Source of the DNA: Alcaligenaceae bacterium
GTDB lineage: Bacteria; Pseudomonadota; Gammaproteobacteria; Burkholderiales; Burkholderiaceae_B
Assembly (NCBI GenBank): GCA_029265335.1
Contig: JAJUJN010000110.1
Location: 1-6,967, forward strand
Length of the DNA: 6,967 nucleotides
Direction: 5' to 3'
Below, piece by piece: positions 1 through 4,855 of this stretch. The notes under the pieces were generated by a model that had not been told where the DNA came from, made no database searches, and worked only from the letters and a program-made list of their open reading frames with translations. Each line of letters begins with the position of its first letter. The stretch's first letter is position 1. The position numbers and the translations under genes were made by a program.

Positions 1-1
1 C

Positions 2-265
2 GAGGCGGGGTACCCCGAATTATTAAAGACGGTGTTACCCAATTGGTGGGCCATGACCGCCCGCGCGGAAACTCCCGACGCCGAAGTGCAATGGCTGGCG
101 GAGCAACTCAAGGCTGCACTCGCAGAACCTCAGTTGCGTGACACCTATCACCGCATGGGGATGGTCGTTACCTACGAAAGCGCCGAGCAACTGGCCAAAG
201 AGCTCCCGGCCGAAGCCGAGACTTGGCGCAAGACGGTCGAACGTTTGGGCATACGAGTGGAGTGA
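2..265 (+). CDS. TctC/Bug-family tripartite tricarboxylate transporter substrate-binding protein, C-terminal part
   Basis: Only the last 87 codons are in the window. The frame is open to the left edge, so the gene begins outside, and the GTG at 32 is internal. The visible part matches the C-terminal lobe of the periplasmic binding proteins of tripartite tricarboxylate transporters (TctC/Bug family, usually about 320 residues). It has a Trp-rich strand (PNWWAM, visible residues 13-18), a TP turn leading into a helix (ETPDAEVQWLAEQLKAAL), the AEPQLRD segment, a short strand ending in a Gly-Met pair, then a charged helix with TW (AETWRKTVERLGI). Family knowledge: these proteins bind carboxylates or other small organic anions and deliver them to TctAB, though many are orphans. 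No TctA or TctB gene is visible. The ligand cannot be inferred from this lobe. The gene ends in TGA just before a hairpin. Confidence 0.85.
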   Translation, partial: EAGYPELLKTVLPNWWAMTARAETPDAEVQWLAEQLKAALAEPQLRDTYHRMGMVVTYESAEQLAKELPAEAETWRKTVERLGIRVE

Positions 266-271
266 GGCAAA

Positions 272-299
272 ATCCCGGGCTCGCTTCACTGCCCGGGAT
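272..299. terminator. Perfect 9-bp hairpin after the binding-protein gene, possible terminator
   Basis: ATCCCGGGC (272-280) and GCCCGGGAT (291-299) are exact reverse complements around a 10-base loop. The hairpin starts 6 bases after the stop codon at 263-265. On the + strand it is followed by GCCGTTGCCCC, so there is no U-tract. The four A bases just before it would give a short U run only if read on the - strand. It probably ends or stabilises the upstream mRNA, but intrinsic termination on the + strand is not well supported. Confidence 0.5.
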
Positions 300-410
300 G
301 CCGTTGCCCCCCGGGGTGAGGCTCTCCAACTCAGCTCGTATGAGGGGCTGGTTCGCGGTTCATTGCACGTGCTGGTACTCTGCGCTCTGAATTGAGAGAG
401 GGAGAACCGG

Positions 411-1424
411 ATGTGCACTCGTGTGTTGTGGCCTGATGCCAATGGTGCGGTGTTGGTCGGCAGAAACATGGACTATCACCGCGACCTGGCAACCAATCTC
501 TGGAAATTGCCGCGCGGTATCCAGCGCGACGATGGGGTTGAGAGCAAGCTTCGCTGGAGTGCGAAATACGGCAGTGTAGCTGTCACCGCCCTGGATTTGA
601 TGACGGTGGATGGCATGAATGAGGCCGGGCTTGCGGGCCACATTCTGTGGTTGGCCGAGTCGGATTACGGGGTTTACGACAGCGCTCGCCCGGTGCTCGC
701 ACAGAGCGTCTGGCTGCAGTATTTTCTCGATAACTTCGCCACGGTGGCCGACGCTGTGGCCTGGGCCCGCAGCAACCAACTGCAAGTGTTCCAGCTCACT
801 GATCCCAGCAGCGGCGAAACGCCAGCCATTCATCTGGCGCTGGACGACGCCAGCGGCGATTCGGCGATCGTGGAGTATGTGGCGGGCGAGCTGAGAATTC
901 ATCACTCGCGCGATTATCCGGTAATGACGAATTCACCGCCCTTCGAGCAGCAGCTCGAGCTGCTGGCGCAGGTAGAAGGGTTCGGTGGCAGCAAGCCGCT
1001 ACCGGGCTCTACCTTGGCCGCCGACCGATTTGCCCGCGCGGCTTACTATGTGAAGCGCCTGGCGCAGCCAAGCACACCAGTAGAAGCCGTGGCGGCTCTT
1101 TTCAGCGTGATGCGAAACGTGGCGCAACCTTTCCGTTTGCCCGACCCAGGCAAACCCGATGCGTCGCAAACCATCTGGCAAACCGTTGCCGACCTCACGC
1201 GTCGGCGCCTGGTGTTTGAGTCCACCACACGACCCAATATTGTCTGGGTGGAACTGGCACAGCTGGATTTCAGCGAGGGTTCGGGTGAGAGCAAACTCGA
1301 TTTGGCCAGTGGCTTGGCCATCGAAAACGGCCTGGTGGGCAATGTCAGTGATAAGTTTGCGGCCACGTCGGGCTTGCGGCTGCTCTCGTTGCCGATGTTG
1401 CAGCAGTTGAAGGCGGGTAGGTGA
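411..1424 (+). CDS. Choloylglycine hydrolase / penicillin V acylase family Ntn amide hydrolase
   Basis: This 337-residue protein belongs to the linear-amide C-N hydrolase group (bile salt hydrolase, penicillin V acylase, some AHL acylases). Cys2 directly follows Met1 and would become the N-terminal nucleophile after Met removal, with no propeptide or signal peptide seen. Arg18 and Asp21 in GRNMDY sit exactly at the family's catalytic positions. MNEAGL (69-74), TNSPPF (173-178, Asn174 matching the oxyanion-hole Asn) and DRFARA (205-210, conserved Arg) are further family motifs. The residue matching Asn82 of Gram-positive bile salt hydrolases is not Asn; Trp80 lies there. That resembles the Gram-negative branch, where penicillin V or acyl-homoserine-lactone cleavage is known, so bile salts should not be assumed. 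The start is fixed by Cys2 and by a purine-rich ribosome-binding stretch (GAGAGGGAGAA) about 5 bases upstream. The gene is co-directional with the binding protein and convergent with the dioxygenase operon. Family certain, substrate unknown. Confidence 0.9.
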   Translation: MCTRVLWPDANGAVLVGRNMDYHRDLATNLWKLPRGIQRDDGVESKLRWSAKYGSVAVTALDLMTVDGMNEAGLAGHILWLAESDYGVYDSARPVLAQSVWLQYFLDNFATVADAVAWARSNQLQVFQLTDPSSGETPAIHLALDDASGDSAIVEYVAGELRIHHSRDYPVMTNSPPFEQQLELLAQVEGFGGSKPLPGSTLAADRFARAAYYVKRLAQPSTPVEAVAALFSVMRNVAQPFRLPDPGKPDASQTIWQTVADLTRRRLVFESTTRPNIVWVELAQLDFSEGSGESKLDLASGLAIENGLVGNVSDKFAATSGLRLLSLPMLQQLKAGR

Positions 1425-1438
1425 GGCAAGTGGTGAGA

Positions 1439-1468
1439 GCTCCTGGGCGGGCAGCGTCGCCCCGGAGC
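1439..1468. terminator. Imperfect hairpin between convergent genes, possible bidirectional terminator
   Basis: GCTCC-T-GGGCG (1439-1449) pairs with CGCCC-C-GGAGC (1458-1468), giving ten pairs and one mismatch around an 8-base loop. It lies in the 50-bp gap between the stops of two convergent genes, where a two-way terminator is expected. There is no U-tract on either side, so the call rests on stem strength and position only. Confidence 0.4.
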
Positions 1469-1474
1469 ACTCGA

Positions 1475-2281
1475 TCAAGTTCCGAGAGTAGAAAACCAGT
1501 GTCGGGGTGACTTGCCCTGGTCCGGGCCGAGGATGGAGAAGCCGCCGTCCACAGGAATGTCGATGCCGGTGATCCACGAGGCAGCCGGGCTGGCCACAAA
1601 AGCCACGGCCCGACCCACTTCAGCGCCTCGGCCCACGCGGCCCAGAGGGTGGAAGTGCGCACCCACGGCGTCGGCCTTTTGCATGGATCCACCACTCATG
1701 CTCTCGGTGGCAGGTGACCACGTCCAGGCGGGAGATACCGCCACTACGCGAATGCCGCGGGGTGCGAGCTCCACCGCAAAGTTCTTGGTGATCTGCAGCA
1801 TGGCTGCCTTGGAAGCAGGGTAGATGGCCCGGCCAGCCGCGCCGAATTTGCCGCCGGTGCTGCCCAGGTTCACCACCACGCCACCTTCCGTCATGTGTTC
1901 GGCTGCTTTCTGCGTGAAGATTGCGGCGGAAATCAGATTGACGTCGAGGGTTCGGTGCCATTGCTCACGACTCGAAGCGAGACCTTGGTCGTCGTAGCTG
2001 CAGGCATTATTCACCAGGATATCGATGCGGCCGTGTTGCTCCAGCGTGTGCTCGATGCAACGGTCGATGGCAGCGTCGTCGGTGATGTCGGTTTCGCTGT
2101 ATTGGGCGCGTTCGCCGATCTCGGCGGCCACTGCTTGGCCCGCTTCGCGGCCACGCCCGATGATCACCACCCGCGCACCGCACTCAGCGAGTACGCGGGC
2201 AATGTCGGCGCCCAGGCCTTGCGTAGCGCCAGTGACCAGGGCCACGCGCCCTTCGAGATTGGCGGCGAGTGGAGTCGTCAT
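1475..2281 (-). CDS. Short-chain dehydrogenase/reductase (SDR), classical type
   Basis: A 268-residue classical SDR. The Rossmann glycine motif is TGATQGLG (17-24). Asp65 in the ETDITD stretch would contact the adenine ring, NNAC (91-94) replaces the usual NNAG, and the catalytic tetrad is Asn115, Ser141, Tyr154 and Lys158 (YPASK). DIPVDGGFS near 241-249 is the usual FabG-like C-terminal strand, followed by an extra tail of about 19 residues. The second strand ends in IIGRGR (40-45). Arg there, rather than Asp, suggests a preference for NADP(H). It is the last gene of the dioxygenase operon. Its ATG overlaps the preceding stop by 4 bases (ATGA), with AGGA 6 bases upstream at 2288-2291. By context it could oxidise the cis-dihydrodiol made by the dioxygenase, but the NADP-type residue fits the NAD-dependent dihydrodiol dehydrogenases poorly. 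A ketoreductase role in the same pathway is an alternative. Family certain, substrate inferred. Confidence 0.88.
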   Translation of the reverse strand: MTTPLAANLEGRVALVTGATQGLGADIARVLAECGARVVIIGRGREAGQAVAAEIGERAQYSETDITDDAAIDRCIEHTLEQHGRIDILVNNACSYDDQGLASSREQWHRTLDVNLISAAIFTQKAAEHMTEGGVVVNLGSTGGKFGAAGRAIYPASKAAMLQITKNFAVELAPRGIRVVAVSPAWTWSPATESMSGGSMQKADAVGAHFHPLGRVGRGAEVGRAVAFVASPAASWITGIDIPVDGGFSILGPDQGKSPRHWFSTLGT

Positions 2282-2877
2282 GACAATTCCTGGCGTGAAA
2301 GAATGGTTTGGACGTCGCTCACATCGGCGATCAGGGCCATGCTGTTGAGCGCCGCCTGATGGGCTGCGGGATCGGCTGCCGCGCAGGCGTCGGCGGCCAC
2401 GCGCACCAGGTAGCCGCGATCGGCCGCATCGCGAACGGTGCTTTCGACCACAGAATGGGTGGCTACGCCCGACACCACCAGCTCGTGAGCCTGGAGCATA
2501 TTGAGCAACTGCGACAGTGGCGTGCCGTAGAAGCTGCTGATGGCGGTGTGGGTGACCACTAGCTCGTTCGGCGATTCGCGAGGCGCCAGCTCGGGATAGA
2601 AGTCGCTACCCCACTGGCCCTCGGGGACGGCGCCCAATTCTCGAGTTTTTTGAAAAATGGGCATGTGGGCCGGCATATTGGCGTAATCGGGCCGAAAGGC
2701 GATGCGTACGAATACTATCGGCCAGTCGCGTTCGCGCGCACCGGCCAGCAAGCGCCCCGCAGCCTGAATCAGTGCGGTGCGCTTGCTGTCGTCGGTGAGC
2801 CCCACCCGGATCTTGCCATCCGGGTGGAGAACGTCGTTCTGGTAATGCAGAGCCAGCAGAACGGGTTTGGAGCTCAA
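2278..2877 (-). CDS. Isochorismatase-fold (cysteine hydrolase superfamily) protein lacking the usual Cys and Lys
   Basis: A 199-residue protein, the normal size for single-domain members of the superfamily that holds isochorismatases, nicotinamidases, N-carbamoylsarcosine amidases and ureidoacrylate hydrolases. The N-terminal strand and catalytic Asp are present (HYQND, Asp15). The SSFYGTPL block (114-121) and the GVAT...VESTVRDAADRGY block (138-156) align easily with the family. However, the expected Lys is His110 (in VVTHTAISSF), and the expected Cys of the TxxCVEST motif is Val143 (THSVVEST). Thiol-based hydrolysis is therefore not possible by the usual route. Known isochorismatases such as EntB and PhzD also lack the Cys but keep Asp and Lys. 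The start is a TTG with a perfect GGAGGT six bases upstream, overlapping the beta-subunit stop by 4 bases, so the pair is translationally coupled. Placed between the dioxygenase and the SDR, it probably acts on a pathway intermediate; the reaction is unknown. Confidence 0.85.
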   Translation of the reverse strand: MSSKPVLLALHYQNDVLHPDGKIRVGLTDDSKRTALIQAAGRLLAGARERDWPIVFVRIAFRPDYANMPAHMPIFQKTRELGAVPEGQWGSDFYPELAPRESPNELVVTHTAISSFYGTPLSQLLNMLQAHELVVSGVATHSVVESTVRDAADRGYLVRVAADACAAADPAAHQAALNSMALIADVSDVQTILSRQELS

Positions 2878-3407
2878 AAGTAGACCTCCAGGATGCCGAA
2901 TTGGCCGTCACAGTTCACCAGGTTCACGCGCTTGAGCACGATCTTCCAGCTGCCGTCGTCGGTGGCAGCCAGCTTGTGGAATACCGTGGCCGCAAAGTGA
3001 CGCTGCTCCAGACGCCAGTCGGTCATCCGCAGGCTGGACCGAACGATGAGGTGGCCGGCTTTGTCGGTGCCTTCTACCGTCACGTTGCCGACCAGCCGGC
3101 TGCTGCGGGTGGGTGGCTGTTGCGACCAGTTGCGCTCGTGAGCCAGCCGACGCACGCGGATTTCGCGCAGCAGGGCGTCTTCCCAGAAGAGCGAGACATG
3201 ATCGAAGGGATTCTCTTGATCATGCTTGCGGGGAACCCAGTAACGCCCATCTTCGGCCCATAGGTCCATCCACTCGTCGTAACGCGATTCGTCGAGCAGG
3301 CGAGCTTCATGAAAGAGGAAGTCTTGAATCGCCATGCGGGTTTCGAGCGGCAGGTTGGCGCCCGCCACTGGCGTGGTAGATACATCGATAGTGCGATCAA
3401 GCAACAT
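2874..3407 (-). CDS. Aromatic-ring-hydroxylating dioxygenase, beta subunit
   Basis: A 177-residue protein of the ring-hydroxylating dioxygenase small-subunit family (NTF2-like fold, usually 160-190 residues). Signature stretches are QDFLFHEARLLDESRYDEW (28-46), LWAEDGRYWVP, the RVRRL segment and the C-terminal strand KIVLKRVNLVNCD ending in EVYF. The beta subunit carries no cofactor; it supports the alpha3beta3 assembly and can influence substrate range. It overlaps the alpha-subunit gene by 11 bases, and its ATG has AGGAGA six bases upstream (3414-3419) inside the alpha coding sequence, so both subunits should be made together. An alpha/beta arrangement excludes the single-subunit Rieske monooxygenases such as vanillate demethylase. 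Confidence 0.92.
   Translation of the reverse strand: MLLDRTIDVSTTPVAGANLPLETRMAIQDFLFHEARLLDESRYDEWMDLWAEDGRYWVPRKHDQENPFDHVSLFWEDALLREIRVRRLAHERNWSQQPPTRSSRLVGNVTVEGTDKAGHLIVRSSLRMTDWRLEQRHFAATVFHKLAATDDGSWKIVLKRVNLVNCDGQFGILEVYF
2884..2889 (-). promoter_or_regulatory. Shine-Dalgarno site that decides a TTG start
   Basis: On the - strand this reads GGAGGT, followed by the 6-base spacer CTACTT and then TTG (2877-2875). It lies inside the last codons of the beta-subunit gene. No ATG or GTG start in this frame fits the site, so the isochorismatase-fold protein should start at TTG and be coupled to translation of the beta subunit. Confidence 0.75.
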
Positions 3408-4761
3408 GGCTCTTCTCCTGCTCAGCTGGTTCGACCTGGGCTTGTGGGGTGTCGCGGTCGATGGCTTGGGTCATGTAGTGCTTCCAGGTAGCAAACTGGT
3501 TGCGCATGGGCAATTCGCTGGTGCCGTTGGTGGACACCATGCCGAATTCGGTTTTTTCGTCGGTACCCACGTAGCGGTGATGGCTTACCCAGTCGCCGCC
3601 ATTGGTGTTGTTGCCACGCTGGCAGCGGCCATACAGCTCGATGTCGTCGGGCATCACGTTGGACGACGGCGAGTTGATCAGGTTGGTGTAGGTAAGCGCA
3701 CGATCGAACACCTCGGGTGGTGCGCCCTTCAGCCGGAAAGTTTGGATTTCGATCATGGTGCTGTCGACCGAGATGGGGCGAATCACACGGAACTGCTGGA
3801 ACACGGTGTGCGGAGAGCCGCTGCCGTAAATGATGGTGTTGTGGCGGTTCATGCCCATGATGTCGCGGGCTTTTTCTTCGCCATGCACCTTGGCCAGGGC
3901 CTCGAAATGAGCGCGCGATACTGGATCGCGGGTAGACGCATCGGGGTCAAAGATGGCTTGCATATAGCCATGTCCGTTGGGGTAGGCCACCAGCTCGAGC
4001 TGCTCCCAGAACTCCCAGGGTGCGCCGTTGCCGTCCATGATCAGCAGCTCGAACGGCATGCCGCCTTGCTCTTGCGCCTTTTCGCGGGCCGCGGTAAACG
4101 ACGACTCGTGGGTGACAGGGGCGTGCATGGTGTCGTGCAAGTTCTCGTAGAACACCTTCCAGTTGGAAGGCTGCATCACCTGAAAGACACCGCCGACCAC
4201 TTCTACCTCGCCCTCGGGCGAGCGATCACAGAGGTTGTCGATCGACGTGATGACGCCGCCCAGGAACGACTTCAGGTCTTCGCCTTCGGGCGACTGGTTG
4301 GCGAACACAAAACCGCGATAGCTTTCTACACGGGCCACAGGGCGCATGGAGAAGTCGGGGTGCTTGGGATCGTAGTTGGTATCGATGAGGCCCTTGCGCA
4401 GCGGTGCGGCTAAATGGGAGCCATCGAGCTTGAAGGTCCAGGCGTGGTAGGGGCAGCGAAAGAACTTGCCCACGTTGCCGTCGCCCTGAGGCACCAATTG
4501 AGCCCCTTTATGCGGACAGCGGTTGTAAAGGACGTTCACCTGGCCATCGGTGCCGCGAACGAGAATCACATCCTGGTTGCCAATGCGGGTGGTGTGGTAA
4601 TCACCGGGGTTGGGCACTTGGCTTTCGTGACCCACATACACCCACATGCGTCCGTAGATACGTTCCATTTCGAGATCGAAGATCTCGGGGTCGATGTAAA
4701 CACGCCGATGTACGCTGTCTTCGCGTACCAGACCGGCGATTTCGTCGGTGGTGAGACTCAT
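3397..4761 (-). CDS. Rieske non-heme iron aromatic ring-hydroxylating dioxygenase, alpha subunit
   Basis: A 454-residue catalytic subunit of full family length. The N-terminal Rieske domain binds the [2Fe-2S] cluster through Cys82, His84 (RCPHKG), Cys103 and His106 (CPYHAW). The catalytic domain has the mononuclear iron motif ENLHDTMHAPVTH (206-218): His213 and His218 are ligands, and Asp210 is the residue that bridges electron transfer between neighbouring subunits. The third iron ligand should be Asp372 or Asp373 in MPDDIELYGRCQRG. Family knowledge: electrons from NAD(P)H pass through a reductase and often a ferredoxin, and O2 is added to an aromatic ring. Neither partner is encoded here. 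The general pattern resembles the aromatic-acid (benzoate/terephthalate/salicylate-like) groups more than naphthalene or biphenyl enzymes, but this is an impression and no substrate is claimed. The ATG is supported by AGGAGG (4769-4774) seven bases upstream. First gene of the operon. Confidence 0.95.
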   Translation of the reverse strand: MSLTTDEIAGLVREDSVHRRVYIDPEIFDLEMERIYGRMWVYVGHESQVPNPGDYHTTRIGNQDVILVRGTDGQVNVLYNRCPHKGAQLVPQGDGNVGKFFRCPYHAWTFKLDGSHLAAPLRKGLIDTNYDPKHPDFSMRPVARVESYRGFVFANQSPEGEDLKSFLGGVITSIDNLCDRSPEGEVEVVGGVFQVMQPSNWKVFYENLHDTMHAPVTHESSFTAAREKAQEQGGMPFELLIMDGNGAPWEFWEQLELVAYPNGHGYMQAIFDPDASTRDPVSRAHFEALAKVHGEEKARDIMGMNRHNTIIYGSGSPHTVFQQFRVIRPISVDSTMIEIQTFRLKGAPPEVFDRALTYTNLINSPSSNVMPDDIELYGRCQRGNNTNGGDWVSHHRYVGTDEKTEFGMVSTNGTSELPMRNQFATWKHYMTQAIDRDTPQAQVEPAEQEKSHVA

Positions 4762-4768
4762 GATTTAC

Positions 4769-4774
4769 CCTCCT
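4769..4774 (-). promoter_or_regulatory. Strong Shine-Dalgarno site of the dioxygenase operon
   Basis: On the - strand this is AGGAGG, fully complementary to the 16S rRNA tail, seven bases before the alpha-subunit ATG at 4761. It fixes that start and implies high translation of the first gene. Confidence 0.8.
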
Positions 4775-4790
4775 GGGGACGATGTGCAGA

Positions 4791-4808
4791 GTCGATCGAA
4801 ATGTCGAC
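4791..4808. promoter_or_regulatory. Small inverted repeat upstream of the dioxygenase operon, possible operator
   Basis: GTCGA (4791-4795) and TCGAC (4804-4808) form an inverted repeat with an 8-base spacer, 30 bases upstream of the alpha-subunit ATG. Its position in the only spacer before the operon suits a repressor or activator site. No convincing -35/-10 pair could be fixed around it; a TTGAAC at 4814-4809 (- strand) has no good -10 at the right distance. Half-sites this short occur by chance, so the call is tentative. Confidence 0.25.
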
Positions 4809-4822
4809 GTTCAACGCACAAT

Positions 4823-4849
4823 CTAGGCTTAGCTACGGTGCGCGCCTAG
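4823..4849 (-). terminator. Weak hairpin after the glycosyltransferase gene
   Basis: CTAGGC (4823-4828) pairs with GCCTAG (4844-4849) around a 15-base loop, starting a few bases after the glycosyltransferase stop codon on the - strand. The stem is only six pairs, the loop is long and there is no U-tract, so read-through into the dioxygenase operon cannot be excluded. Confidence 0.25.
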
Positions 4850-4855
4850 CCGCAA

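Larger units (their letters stand above)
1475..4761 (-). other. Predicted four-gene dioxygenase operon
   Basis: Alpha subunit, beta subunit, isochorismatase-fold protein and SDR are all on the - strand, with overlaps of 11 (3397-3407), 4 (2874-2877, TTGA) and 4 (2278-2281, ATGA) bases. Each start has its own Shine-Dalgarno site within the preceding gene. This pattern indicates one transcript with translational coupling. Transcription should start in the 94-bp spacer 4762-4855, or further upstream if the glycosyltransferase gene is co-transcribed. The 50-bp gap after the SDR holds a hairpin. Confidence 0.8.

Noticed and set aside
363..391. Possible sigma70 promoter before the Ntn hydrolase (TTGCAC, 17 bases, TCTGAA)
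   Set aside because: Each hexamer matches the consensus at only about half of the positions, so chance cannot be excluded.
35..905. Open frames on the - strand under the binding protein and the Ntn hydrolase
   Set aside because: They cross gene borders without motifs or good starts, while the + strand frames carry clear family signatures.
262..1429. The 9-base string GTGAGGCAA at both + strand gene ends (262-270 and 1421-1429)
   Set aside because: Too short, includes the stop codon in both cases, and flanks do not extend the match; no sign of a repeat element or attachment site.
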